Assembly (NCBI RefSeq): GCF_932526225.1
Contig: NC_064044.1
Coordinates: 15,191,453 to 15,255,452 of the forward strand
DNA: 64,000 nucleotides
Direction: 5' to 3'
Source of the DNA: Nematostella vectensis
Taxonomy: Eukaryota > Cnidaria > Anthozoa > Actiniaria > Edwardsiidae
Under the pieces are notes generated by a model. That model worked only from the letters and a program-made list of their open reading frames with translations, was not told the origin of the DNA and made no database searches. How positions within the stretch are numbered: the first letter of the stretch is position 1; every line of letters begins with the position of its first letter. Position numbers and translations under genes: made by a program. This document shows, one piece after another, positions 33,185 through 45,763 of this stretch.

Positions 33185-36100
33185 TTAAAGGGTATCTTTC
33201 GCTGAAATTTCTTGGGATTGAACGCGCTCATGGTACACAAATGAGATGCTAGGGACGAGGTCGCTCGCTTGATCGGCTTTTACTGCATTGCTCAGCTGAC
33301 AAACCCCTGCAGTGACGTCATAGTTGAAGGAGACGCAGCCAGGATAAGCATTACACTGCATTGCGCATGACCACACAGACACGCCGCTGTCCAATGCAGT
33401 GATGATGTGGCGAGTGAGTGCGTGACCGGCGAGGTTTAAGTAGACTTTGTCGAAATGGTCCGCTGAAACGTACGTGGAGATTTTGTCAGGGTAGCCTAGA
33501 CATACGTTTTGATACGACGGCGGCCTTGAAGACGAAAATCAACATGAAACGATTTTTAGATCAAAGACAAGAGAAATAGACTGTGGTCGAACGGCGTTGC
33601 TGTGTGCTCTGGTGCTTATCAAATTAATGTACAAGTAACTGCAATCAAACGAATAGGCGATTTGTACTTAAATATCACGTGACTTTTTGGATGGCAAACT
33701 CGCGCGCGCTCCTGGTTTTGGCGGCAAAATGATAACAACAATGGGCAACTCTTTCAGCGCTTACGAATCAGCCAGAAATGTTCATGTCAGAAATAAGGAC
33801 ATACACTAATTGAAAGATTCTATGATTTTGTCCCTCTTTGGCGTGATCGCCGCAACCATTTCTGTGTTTATTTTGGCGTGAGTCTGTCACTCAAAGTCAC
33901 GTGCTTTCGTGGTTTAAGTTACCTATTCATGTACCGAGACTGGGTAAACTTATGTGCTCCGCAACACCAATATTGTATTCAGGAAGCAACACAGATTATG
34001 ACATCTGGATTCTCAAAGTCACTTCCTGCAAACACTCACCTTCAATGAATGGATACACCTCTACTTCACACAAAGTCAGTAGCCTATTTGGCCCGGGGAT
34101 CCAGATATTGACGTACCGGCCCTTGAGTAGGGTGTGGCAGGCGATTGACCCATTTTTTGGGATGATGTATGATCCCCCACAAGTAGGGTTGTCATTACCA
34201 TTATTCTCCAGGCTATCTCCGATGCGAATCTCAAAATTGTCGAGCCTGTGGTTACAACAATCGGCCCTGTGCGGTAAAACGACATTGGTAAAGAAGGCAA
34301 GGTCAGGGGGAGGTCAAGACCTAGAAGACAAAATCGGGAAGGCAATATCGGAAAGACAAGGACAGGATGAAAAGATCGGGTAGACAAGGTCGGGTAGACA
34401 AGGTCGGGTAGACAAGGTCGGGTAGACAAGGTCGGGTAGACAAGGTCGGGTAGACAAGGTCGGGTGACAAATTCTGGAAGACAACGTCGGGAGACAAGGT
34501 TGAGAAAAGATTTTCGGGAGGACAAGGTCAAGAAAAGAAGGTCGGAAGGACAAAGTAGATAAGACAAGGTCGGTGAGACAAGATCAGAAAGACAAAGTCA
34601 AAAAGACAAGTTCAGGGGAGACAAAACTGGGAAAAAAGGTCAGGAAGACAAGGGGGAGATAACTTCTTTTAACCTGAGAATGTTTTGATAGTTGTTTACC
34701 TGTTTACAATAAACAGTCGCAGAATTACGTAGCTTTTTTGTAAGTCAACCCTCCACCAAGGATCTGATTGCACTTTTGTCTCGGTGCACGATAGGTCAAA
34801 GTATCTGCCATTTCTGTTGCCATCCACGGCATGTTCGGCAAGACCATTGCTCGAGAATAAACTTGACTGAACGGCCGGTTTTCCCAAAGCCACATTCGAT
34901 GCAAGGCTGCCTGCAAAGTTTATAATAAAAAGATTAAAGTGCCCGTAGCATCAAACTCTTAATTTCCGAGTTTATACCAATATATCAGTAGTTTAGGACT
35001 TGAAAACAAACCATACCAAGTTTTATTGCCATACGAGGGATTTCGTGGGGTTTTGCAGGCGTTTAAGCGCCAGGCGTACCTCGTTGGTTCAGGAATCCTG
35101 AAGGGCGCATTTTCTATTATCTAAGGGCCTTGTTTTACCCTTGTTACCAGAGCAATATCATTATTTTTCTTATTCAATATGATCGTCTGTATAATTATAA
35201 TAAAGTGTTTCCGAGATAGATGTCAAATTGTGTGTGTTTTTTAATGACGGCATTTCCCGTTATTTCCAAGGAAAAATATGCTTACGAAAAAAATGTTTTG
35301 GTCAGTTTTTGAGTTAACAAAAGCAGGGACGCAGCTCTAATTGGGTTGAATCATTATAAGGCCTTGAATCATATTCTTCAAGTTGGGGTATCAATTATTG
35401 TATGATCAAAGAAAAGCCTGAAAATTATAAATCTTTTAAGCTTTATACTACCAATTCTTAACTGTACTCAACCGCAAACATTAATCTATCTAATTTGAAA
35501 TTTAGAGCTCCTATGCTCAACGCTATAAAAAATGACCCTCTTCCAAAAATGAGCAATCTATTTTGTCCTCGTCGAATCAAATACTTTTATCACTAGATGA
35601 GAATCATTCTAAGGTCTCTAATTTTTCAAATAAGATCTGTTCTCACAGCGCGCGGGCTCGTTTTACGGGGTCAACTTGTGAAAAGGAAGAGCTGTTTGTA
35701 AACGCTTGTATTTTTGTCCGTGGTCAAATTTCGAGATTTTTTTTTCTGATATCATAAGAAAGCTCTTTACCTATTCTTCATCTCTAAGTAAATATTAAAA
35801 ACAATTTACTGAAATTTATTGGTGGGTATGACATATTGATAAGTATGACATATTGATAAGTATGACATATTGATAATTATTAACATATTGATACGTATGA
35901 CATATTGATAAGTATGACATATTGATAAGTATGACATATTGATAAGTATGACATATTGATAATTATTAACATATTGATACGTATGACATATTGATAAGTA
36001 TGACATATTGATAATTATTGACATATTGATAGGTATGACATATTGATAAGTATGACATATTGATAAGTATGACATATTGATAAGTATGACATATTGATAG

Positions 36101-37240
36101 GTATGACATATTGATAGGTATGCCATATTGATAAGTATGACATATTGATAAGTATGCCATATTGATAGGTATGACATATTGATAAGTATGCCATATTGAT
36201 AAGTATGCCATATTGATAGGTATGACATATTGATAAGTATGACATATTGATAAGTATGACATATTGATAAGTATGACATATTGATAGGTATGACATATTG
36301 ATAGGTATGCCATATTGATAAGTACGACATATTGATAAGTATGACATATTGATAGGTATGACATATTGATAAGTATGACATATTGATAAGTATGACATAT
36401 TGATAAGTATGACATATTGATAGGTATGACATATTGATAGGTATGACATATTGATAAGTATGACATATTGATAGGTATGACATATTGATAGGTATGACAT
36501 ATTGATAAGCATGCCATATTGATAGGTATGACATATTGATAGGTATGCCATATTGATAAGTATGACATATTGATAGGTATGCCATATTGATAAGTATGAC
36601 ATATTGATAAGTATGACATATTGATAGGTATGACATATTGATAAGTATGACATATTGATAATTATTAACATATTGATACGTATGACATATTGATAAGTAT
36701 GACATATTGATAATTATTGACATATTGATAGGTATGACATATCGATAAGTATGACGTATTGATAAGTATGACATATTGATAAGTATGACATATTGATAAG
36801 TATGACATATTGATAGGTATGACATATTGATAAGTATGACATATTGATAGGTATGACATATTGATAAGTATGACATATTGATAGGTATGACATATTAATA
36901 AGTATGACATATTGATAGGTATGACATATTGATAAGTATGACATATTGATAGGTATGACATATTGATAGGTATGACATATTGATAAGCATGCCATATTGA
37001 TAGGTATGACATATTGATAGGTATGCCATATTGATAAGTATGACATATTGATAGGTATGCCATATTGATAAGTATGACATATTGATAAGTATGACATATT
37101 GATAAGTATGACATATTGATAAGTATGACATATTGATAGGTATTTTTGTTCTCTATGCAATGAGTTTACAGTGTGATTGGTAATAAATACTACGTACCAT
37201 TTGTGGACTCTGAATTGAATAAGATCAGAAGGGATGTCAC
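33185..37240 (-). CDS. Secreted fucolectin (FTP/F5-8C-like) and PAN-domain protein, partial
   Basis: Exons on the minus strand: 37240-37198 (signal-peptide-like VTSLLILFNSESTN), 34910-34700 and 34266-34040, all in phase, then 33524-33185. The second and third exons form a fucolectin-type domain: ALGKPAVQSS, GNRNGRYFDLSCTET, DPWWRVDL, then NFEIRIGDSLENNGNDNPTC, RYVNIWIPG and LTLCEVEVY. The last exon is PAN/apple-like (CAMQCNAYPGCVSFNYD...GVCQLS) and reaches a stop at 33185. The join between 34040 and 33524 is out of phase, so a small exon is missed or the PAN exon belongs elsewhere. The first exon lies upstream and was not identified. Fucolectins bind fucose-bearing glycans, and PAN domains bind protein or sugar, so a secreted recognition protein is likely. 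Confidence 0.7.
34376..34466. repeat. 14-bp minisatellite
   Basis: ACAAGGTCGGGTAG repeats about six times exactly, with degenerate copies to about 34640. It lies in the intron between the two fucolectin exons. Confidence 0.9.
34930..35820. other. Intron sequence, no further feature seen
   Basis: AT-rich, part of the intron of the fucolectin/PAN gene. Confidence 0.5.
35827..37143. repeat. 17-bp minisatellite
   Basis: The unit is ACATATTGATAAGTATG with A/G and A/C variants (GATAGGTATG, TGCCATATTG), about 77 copies. Longer blocks containing ATAATTATT recur near 35875, 35965, 36010, 36660 and 36710. All minus-strand frames stay open as 17-residue peptide repeats because 17 is not a multiple of three. 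I treat these as by-products. Confidence 0.95.
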
Positions 37241-38555
37241 CTGAAATGAACGTACAACAATAAAAAAAATAAAGTGCAACTTATACCCATATATGAGCAA
37301 CGTAGACAAAACGTTCCAGTAAAAAAGTTGAGGTCGTCAATTAACCTCAAAGCCGCATTGTCACCAGTTTACTTCCGGTCGATTACGTAACAATATTCGA
37401 TGATTTTTAACGGAAAACGGAAATATTGAAAGCAGTGTGTTTATTGGAAGTTTCTTTGAAGATGTGATTGATAATTTAGAGCGGATGGCCTGTTTAATAT
37501 CTCGGATTTTAATAGATACTTTTGTCTTTTAACAGTTGATGTTTTCATCGGACCTTCGGAAGTAGACTGGTGACCATGCGGCTTTAACATCGGGTATAAG
37601 TTTATAGTTTTAGCTACATTTGCAGTGAAGTCGGTATCGCTTAGAAAGTGGCTTACACCGCTTAATGTAATACTAATGATTTTAAGCATTAAAATGTAAT
37701 AAAATATTTGTCGCTTAATGTAATACTAACGCTTAATGTAATAAAATTTGCCGATTAAGGTAATACTGACGCATCATTAAGGGAAATTTTATTTATTATA
37801 CCGAAGAGGGGCCTGAGGATATTCAGTGGGCCTCGAGAAATACCCGGAGTCTAAAGTCTCTTTTTGGTTGGGATCGGGTATTCGTACCAAGACGCAGGGG
37901 CCTCAAAGGGTGTGAGGGTGCAGCGGGTGTGATAATATAGTGTGGTGATGTAGGAGGGTGATGGAGAAAATAGGCTTGTGAAATAGTGTAAGGTAGTTAT
38001 GGTGTGGAGATTAAAGTAGTGATGAGGAGGGTTATGGTGTAAATGATGGTGATAATTTGAGCGTGATATGAGGTGGTTGTGTATGGTTAGGTGAAATTAA
38101 TGATTGTGTAATTGGGTTATCAGAAAACGTGGGGATAGTTAAGATTATACTTCTACATTCACTTTATATCTTACAAATGTAGTTTTAACTACTTAAGTAA
38201 AAAATACTCTATTTGTATGAAAAAGTATAAAAAATACTGTTAGCGTTAACAAGTCTTGTGTCTCTCAATGATGTAACCTTTTTTACACATACAAACACGT
38301 GTGCGAAAACCGCACAGGAAATCGCACAGAAAACGCAGAGAAATACGCTGTTTTTCTGTATTTTTTTTTTTTGTTATGTTTATCTTTTTATATACATGCC
38401 AGTTGTAGAAGAAGAGGAGCCTTTGTGCAAATCAGTAATAAATTGTGTTTTTTGAAAGTGTTTTTTACTAAATCGATGTATAATAAACCAATATTGAATT
38501 CGGTTTTAGTGATATCTAGAAAAAACAATGTCTTGCTAAGTGGAATCAATTTCGG
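37241..38555. other. Gene-poor stretch with short repeats
   Basis: CGCTTAATGTAATA-type repeats recur at about 37655-37770. A G-rich degenerate low-complexity tract lies at 37905-38110. No supported gene. Confidence 0.5.
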
Positions 38556-38579
38556 CCTTCAGTCTTGCCCGATTCCACT

Positions 38580-39354
38580 TGTCTTGGAATTGATTATTCT
38601 AAGGAAGAGATACAGTCCGAATACTTGAAAAGTCTAGAGGCGGACAGAGGGAAACAGCATAAGAAAGAAGTAGATGAAATATCTCTCAGAAATGATGAAG
38701 AGCAGAAGCTGGAAGTCAACCTTTATTGTTATCTTGGTTAGACATCGACACCTTGGTGAGCAATCAAGTCGATATCCACATAAAAGCAAAGCAGGTTCCA
38801 TATATGATTGGGTCGGTTCATTATCCCTCCCACCAAGGCACTATGAGCTTAGAATAGCGTCACCTTCTAGAATTGTTTATCCAGATGAGGATAAAGACCC
38901 ACTTGCCAACAGCTTACTCTATATACTCTATATACTAGTGTGAGGACCCTGTTCCTCTATCTAAGGACAAGCAGGAATTTGGACTATTTAGTGGCGAAGG
39001 ATCAGAGAGCTGTGATAACAACACCACTATGCCAATGGATGAAAAGTCAAGCCCAGGACCAAGCGTCTCATGGTCACCAGAATCTCTTTTGGCATCACCG
39101 CCACCACAACTCTTGGAGGAGGGTGATCATCTTGGCGAGAATGATCAGAAAAACACTTTTCTGAAAGAGAAGCTCAAAGCTCGACTTCAGGCACCTTCAT
39201 CCCAGAGTCGGATAGAAAAAGTGTTAAACCGTCATGAGTGTGTAAGAGAACTCCTAACTTTGTACAGGGATTCAAACATTTTGAGCTCCAAAGTCATGTT
39301 TTCTTTCCATGGTGAAGACGGAGAAGGCGATGGTGTACTAAGGGATGTCTATTC
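38580..39354 (+). pseudogene. Remnant of a G2E3-like HECT-domain gene
   Basis: Protein-like fragments in three frames: SKEEIQSEYLKSLEADRGK (about 38595), YDWVGSLSLPPRHYELRI and SRIVYPDED (38800-38895), and RIEKVLNRHECVRELLTLYR to FHGEDGEGDGVLRDVYS (39205-39354). The last is the typical start of the HECT ubiquitin-ligase domain in a family that is abundant in cnidarians. The HECT domain itself is missing, the frames are broken, and there is no start, so this is a truncated copy. Confidence 0.6.
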
Positions 39355-40377
39355 CATTACCAGAAATAAGAGACAACATGGCCGCCACGCATGCGCAATA
39401 GTGCACATACAATGTCAAAATGGCAACATTTTATCACAATTTATCAAATTTTCTCGTTTCAGAGATTTTGGGCTCACGATGCAGGACTCGAACAAAAAAC
39501 CTTGCCATTCGAGTGATACACTTTCCGTTCAAACGATGCCAGAGAAAGCCTTATAATTCCTTGGACATTGCACTTTTGTTCGCTTAAGAGCATACAATCC
39601 TCCATACATTCTCTGTAATTTCATTGAAATCGGGCATAAAAGTAGTCGTTTAAAAGGTAGAACTGTTCGCTGCATCACAGGTGCAGGACTCGAAATTGGT
39701 AAATCGACTATCCTTCCATCAAATTGGCCAATAAAATAGGCAGTAGCGCCTTCCAATCTTGTTCCCGAAGAAATAACATTTGATGTATTTATGCCTAGTC
39801 CAGGAACCATTATTGTTGTCTTTAAGATACAGACTGAAGCAAGGAAAACGGTGCGCTCCGCAAGAACAACTTCTCTCCGTTCGTCCGTTCCCCATTTTGT
39901 TTTTAAACGGCCCCACGGCTTTCTGGGATAGACACAGGGGAACCATAAAGCCCTTCTAAAAAATAGATTTTTTTAAATTTGCGTATTTGATGTTTTCCAA
40001 CCTCAGCAAGACTGCCGCACTTCCATTATCATCGGACGTATCAAAACAGAGATGCCCCTTGCACGTTTAAATACCGCTAATACTACTTTTATTTGGAATT
40101 TTAGTCAACCTGATTAAAAACTTCTAGTGTAACAACAAAAGGGAAGCCCCTGTGCTGGCCGGAATCTCGCTTTTATTTGTGATACCGCTGTTATTTCTCG
40201 CGGGCCTAGCAAAATGTGAGCCCAGAGAAACCGCTGGCTAATGTCCCTTATTTCTGGGAATGCCGTGTTCTGGGGACAGTTCATATCAGAGTTCTGCGAA
40301 GGTGCTTGCCACTAAATACCAGTGATATCCGCGGCCCTCTCCAATGACGACTATGTGGTTTTGGGTTTTTCTCCCTG
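39355..40377. other. No gene seen; tRNA-like fragments
   Basis: GGACTCGAA(C/A) occurs at about 39484 and 39687 as a reversed pol III B-box-like motif. These could be SINE remnants on the minus strand. No convincing coding frame. Confidence 0.4.
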
Positions 40378-40581
40378 TTGTTGACTGAAGCAACGATGCA
40401 ACAATCTGTCTTAGGCAATGTCACAGAAAGTCACGAGAAAGAACGAATGTTAATTGCTCAAGCTACGGACACCAGCTTGCCCTTCCCAAAGGGGGAACTA
40501 ATAGACGTGGCTACATTGATACATCAAGAACCAAAACCAGAAGCGCCTGTCAAGATTTCATCGATTCAGCACAGGGAGTGA
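40378..40581 (+). other. Short ORF of unknown status
   Basis: 67 codons (MLTEATMQQS...), moderately protein-like and hydrophilic, with no recognised domain. It may be an exon or chance. Confidence 0.25.
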
Positions 40582-40720
40582 ATATGTAGAAGGTAGGATA
40601 AAATTAGGATATTAGGATAAGTAGAAAAGATGTCAGAAATGGCTATGAGATCCAAAGCTCGTACATGCTTTGACATTCTGGTTATACCTGAGAACTACAG
40701 TTCTTATCCACAAGTTGAGT

Positions 40721-40881
40721 CAACTCGTCCACAAAAATAGAGTCAATTCGTCCACACATTGTTTTAACAAAAAAGTGGCCTCGTAACCTCGTAAAGTTTT
40801 TATATGAAACGTATGCTACGAGGCTACTTTTTTGTAAAAACTATGTGTGGACGAATTGACTCTATTTTTATGGACGAGTTG
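40721..40881. mobile_element. Foldback element, 65-bp arms
   Basis: Arms 40721-40785 and 40817-40881 are inverted copies with about five differences. They share AGAGTCAATTCGTCCACACA around a loop of about 31 bp. A transcript would fold into one long hairpin. Confidence 0.85.
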
Positions 40882-41505
40882 GTTGTAGACGAATCGGTTT
40901 GCGGACAATTGACTGGATACCGTCGTGGGGCGATGGGCCCGTGCGACGGTGAGGCCGTGGGACGGTGGGGCCGTCGGGTCGTACCCAAAATACCATGTCC
41001 TTTATGGGCCACCGTATTTTTTAACTGAGTTTCCAAACCAGTTATTTGCCGATTGTACTGTAATTTTCATGTTTTGGAGGGGTTGGGGTGGCCGTCCTTT
41101 GCTCATTTCTATTCAAGGTTAATATGAATCTACGTCATTAGTACTCACGGGTTATATATATATATATTTTTAACCTCTTCTGCTCATTAGTATTCCACCC
41201 ATTTTAAAAACTCATTCATATTTAATTAGCTTATATTAAACCCCCTTTTCCCTGAACATCAAGCCCTCCAATTCTTGAAAATTGTGAATTTTTATTTTAG
41301 TGAAATGAATGACTGTCAGAACAATGAAAAAGGTTTCAATCTTATAATAAGGCTCTAAATATATAAACTGCCAACGGATTTCTCGTTCTTTCTGTCAACC
41401 AGTTATATAATATAGTCAATAAATCAGTTGCTTTCTGAATAAAAATAAATCGCTACACTCGCTGGGTTGTCCTTTCTTTTTGTGTGTGATTATTACTAGA
41501 GATCG

Positions 41506-42216
41506 GGGGCCGGTTCCTGAAAAGCCGATTTACGCTAACCCAGGGTTAAATTAACCCTAACCCACGATTTAATTTTTACCCCCAGATTAGTTCCGTTCCC
41601 GAAACGCTGGTTGGCGCTAACTCTGGGTCAGTTTGGAGGTAAAATCTAACCCTGCTCGCGAGGTGGGTTAACTCGCTAACCCACTGTTTAGTTGGCGTAA
41701 CACAGGCCTCCCAAACTTTGTAGTAGAACTAAAGCTTATAAAATAAAGTTGTCGACAAAAAAGACGTTACACAAAACAATGTAGGGATCAAATATCCTAA
41801 CATTTCGCTTTATTATGTGACCTTCGTTGCGATGCTGACTTGAAAATTGTGCTGGGACAGACAGAAAGTTACATGAAATTTGTACTTGAAATTAATCTGT
41901 CTCGCTAGTGTCACGCACCAACTCGAATCGTGCAAATGACACTTTTTTGGCCATGAAATGGAGGTAATTACAGGTGATGTAGAGGTGTTTTGGGGCTTTT
42001 CTGCGAAAATAAAACCACCAAAGGTAAATTTAAGTTGCTTTCTGTTGATATACTGTTTTTCACTCGTTTAATCCAGGGTTAGTAATTCGGGGGATTACTT
42101 GGCTTTCGGGAACGGTGAGTTATCCGTCGGTTAGCTGACCTACGATTAGCGAATTTTAACCCGGGATTAGGCGCTGATCGAGGGTTAAGTTAATCGGCCT
42201 TTCAGGAACCGGCCCC
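41506..42216. mobile_element. Non-autonomous element with GGGGCCGGTTCCTGAAA ends
   Basis: Both ends carry GGGGCCGGTTCCTGAAA(A/G)GC in opposite orientation, 711 bp apart. Subterminal regions contain many AACCC/GGGTTA and CTAATC motifs in both directions. There is no ORF and no clear target duplication. Confidence 0.75.
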
Positions 42217-42225
42217 TGTTCTAGA

Positions 42226-42960
42226 ATCTTCTAGTAGATGTAGGGGTGCTATTGGTAAGGTACCTATGGTGGCTCATAGAAAACCTAGGAGTTTAAAGGA
42301 TATGTTGGTGCACTCCTCTCTTAAAGAGGATAGTACTCAGTTTAGAGGTTGTGGTAAGTGAGGCGGTAAAAGGTGTAGGGTGTGTAGCTTTCTTTAGACA
42401 GGGCGGGAGTTTCGCAGTACGGTTACTTACGGTTACTAATAAGAAATATGTCATTAAGTTTGACTTGGACTGTAACTCAGATTTTGTTGTTTATCTCATT
42501 ACTTGCTCTATGTGTAGCAAGCAATACGTAGGGTCTACAATCAATAGTTTTAGGAAGCGTTTTAATAATCATAAAAGTAGGTTAAATAAGCACCTTTTCT
42601 ATCAACATTTTCATTGCGACAATCATTTAGGTCTTAATAATGTTATGGTACATAGATAAGTGTAACTCTGAGGCTCAGCTTAGGGAAAGGGAAGGTCAGT
42701 GTGCTTATCGGCTTAAGTCTATCTTCCCGCGGGGTCTTAATAGTGGTGACTTTTTTTGTAGTAGCAACCCACGTAGAGATGTGTAAATTATTTTTATCCA
42801 TAGCGCGCGCTATTCTAGAAAATGCGCGTTTTTGTCAGTTGTAATGTTTTTGCGTTTCGCGCCACTATTCTGATGTAAATAAGCTTGTAACGATTCACCT
42901 TTTTCAGTCTGCCCTGATAAAGTCTTATTAAAGACGAAAATTTGGCAGAGTCGAATTCCA
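42226..42960 (+). pseudogene. 5'-truncated Penelope-like element with GIY-YIG domain
   Basis: Protein-like segments in shifting frames: VPMVAHRKPRSLKDMLVHSS, then a Cys-rich GGKRCRVC with a TGA before it. A GIY-YIG endonuclease-like piece follows at about 42475-42590 (FVVYLITCSMCSKQYVGST, then FRKRFNNHKS). This C-terminal layout is that of Penelope-like retroelements. The reverse-transcriptase part is absent; the relic starts just after the 711-bp element. A hammerhead-like motif lies downstream at 42908-42949. Confidence 0.65.
42908..42949 (+). ncRNA. Degenerate hammerhead-ribozyme motif
   Basis: Stem I TCTGCC (42908-42913) pairs with GGCAGA (42944-42949). The core reads CTGATAA (42914-42920) in place of CTGATGA. 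Stem II is GTCTT/AAGAC (42922-42926 with 42931-42935), followed by GAA. Stem III is minimal. A at the invariant G position should abolish cleavage. Confidence 0.65.
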
Positions 42961-45500
42961 GTTTTTGGTGTATTGTATTCATTGTTCTGGTACGAGATCA
43001 CGACAGTTTGGGCTTTTTGATTATATTGTATTTTCTTAGTATTGTTTCAAAATTTCCAAATGCTTGTGACCCCTAGAGTGTGAAATGAAGTGAGGCCTGT
43101 ATTTTTCTAGTGGCTTCATTTCCATGGATACTCATTCCATGGTTATACTCATTCTGACAAGTCCGTCAACACAACTTTATATAATAGGCTAAACATGACG
43201 TCATTGCTCGGGGCCTAGAGAAGGGAATTTTTCACGTAATTTCTTCGAGGTCTTTATCTTATCGAAAGATCCTATGTAGGAATAGCTTCATGGTGTACAA
43301 AAATTTGATTCGAACTCGGAATATTATTCCCTAATCTATAATAAATAACTGCCAAAATAATTTGATAGCAGCTGAAGCCAAGTGCCACTGGTGGAATCGC
43401 GTGATTTCGTCATAAAATTTAACCAATTTATATCGTGGGTTTTTTTGGCATAGCCAAATTACAAATAACCGCATCATTTTATATTTCATAAAGGCATTTT
43501 TTTCTCATAAATCAGACGAACTATTTTATATGACAAACTTATATTGTCTGGGCTTTATTATGACCTAGGTCCCGTTGATATAGTTATACGTTTTTCAGCA
43601 ATTAAATTTGCAGAGGCTAAGAGATCTTGGATGAGCTAAATGAAAAATCGCTAAAAACGTATTGCTTATTATAGCCAAAGAACCCAAGCCTGACTTGGTC
43701 TAATAAAGCTCAGACCATATAAATGGTCAACTGTAAATCGTCGATCTGGTCTTTTAATAGCCTATTTTTGAAAAATGGTAACAACAAATGCGATGATTAT
43801 TTTGCAATCGACTTGTCATCTATCCCTAGAAAGCATACTGAAGCTTAGCTCTTTGGGATTTCCAATGATTCTAAAACCCCTCGCTATAATTGAGTGCATA
43901 GAAGCGTGGATAAAAAAGTATATGTATAACGCAAAAACAATAACGCAATACAACAATAACGAGTATTTGGAAAATCCCAAAGGCAAAAATACACCCTTTA
44001 CAAGATTTGGGTGGCGGATAAGGCGGACGCTGCTAGTTTTGTAGCTTTTCGTGGTATATTATCGCCTGATCTCAGCGTATTCATGACTATTTCGTTAATG
44101 TGCTTACCGTTCTACTTTTACGCCCTCGTTGATACTGAAGTCTTTTAATCCTATAACATCAAGTTACTTCTTACCTTAAAAATCGAAGCCCACATCATCG
44201 AAGCTGATCCATAAGCCTACCCCTAACTTCTACGGCCCTGTGTTCTCGCTGTAATAAAACATTCAACTCAGGGGAGAATAAATAGGCTTGGATAGGACAT
44301 ATAAATTATTAACAGCCACAGTACCAATCACTTTATGACGAACTCCAAACTAATCATTATTATATCAGCTCTACGCTGTCTAACCAATTTTTCACGCATG
44401 CATTTTTCATTGCAGCTGTGTTGTTGTTGTTGTTCTAGTGATTTCTTTTCACTGCCCTAAAAAATAAATGGCATTATCTCTGCTCTACGCTCATGTTTTA
44501 TTGTAACTTTGCTATGCAAGGAATGTGCGTCGGTTAGGTTAAGTAAAAAAAATTAGAAGGGAATTTTAAATAAGTTCGTTCATTTAATAGTATGAGAACC
44601 ACCACCCAAAAGTAATTTTGGTCAAGAGCAACTAATGTCTAACTTATGATAACACCAAAAACTTAATTATTTCTTTTGCGTGGGTAGATAACAACTACTG
44701 AAAAGTAGGTAAACTTATTGGATTTTAAGATCACAGAGGGGAGTTGGTCTTTAGATTTCTTTCAACAAAAGCCCATTCTCTCCATCTCTCGTTTGACCGT
44801 GCTGTGTCGAAAAATTGACCTTTTAATGTGTTTGCATAACAAGAAGTCATTTGTTCGGTAAACACAATTGAATCTTCATCATTTCTACTACGAAAATAAA
44901 CATCCCCGAGTTTTTAGATTACCATATTTACACGAATTTTAAGCGCCTCCCCCGAATAAGAACCCCCTCCCCTCCCCAAAGGTTCACTGAGTCTTTTTTT
45001 AACTGAGCAAAATGACTTTCATACATATATTCAATATTGTAAGGCGTCACGTGAGCTGTAGAAATTGAAAGAAATAGAGAAAGCAAAAAAAAAAAAAACA
45101 GTAAAATCATCCGACCTGAATTTTGTACCCAACCTGAATCCAACCCGCATCCGACCTACAACCTGCATTTTGTCGGTCGGGGTTCACCAGGTCAGTGGTA
45201 GGGGGTGTTTACACGGGGATATTTGACCCACCAAACAACTAGCGAGTGTCAGTTGTCTTATTTGAAAAGTCGCATTTTCTTTTAACAGCTGTATAATCGT
45301 ATATTTATTTTTCTATTGAGAACAATGGCTATCTTGTGGAAAGGTAGAAATGACAAAAAGCAAACACTCTAATGTACTCCCAGAGATGATAATTTTTTTT
45401 GAGTCCATATTTCAGAAATGTACGTATCAGAAATGCCCTGATTTCATGACATTTTGTATTCCCCGAATCGTATAAACTCATACACCTATTTAAAAAAAAA
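42961..45500. other. AT-rich stretch without a supported gene
   Basis: A repeat-end-like TTACACGAATTTTAAGCGCC with C-runs is seen at about 44928-44980. Otherwise I see nothing. Confidence 0.5.
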
Positions 45501-45502
45501 AA

Positions 45503-45763
45503 TTGTCAGTGCAAATGGCAAATGGCCATTGACAAATGGCAGTTCTACGACAGAAAGGACCCATGGATCCCAAAATATTTATTCCAAAATTCAGAAAAAT
45601 ATAAATAAACCATATGGCTATCCATGTTATATAATTAATATATGGTTCGATATCGCTTGAGTTTATTTATCACCTTAATTTTTAAAAATAATTGCTACCC
45701 ATAAACACCTATCTGTCGTAGAACTATCATTTGGCAATTGCCATTCGCTGTTCGCACTGACAA
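45503..45763. mobile_element. Foldback MITE, about 51-bp arms
   Basis: 45503-45553 (TTGTCAGTGC...GTTCTACGACAG) is inverted at 45713-45763, with differences in the middle of the arm. The spacer is about 160 bp. Confidence 0.8.

Noticed and set aside
35806-37160. Long minus-strand frames rich in Tyr, Ile and Ser
   Set aside because: All three frames read the same 17-bp minisatellite; nothing supports translation.
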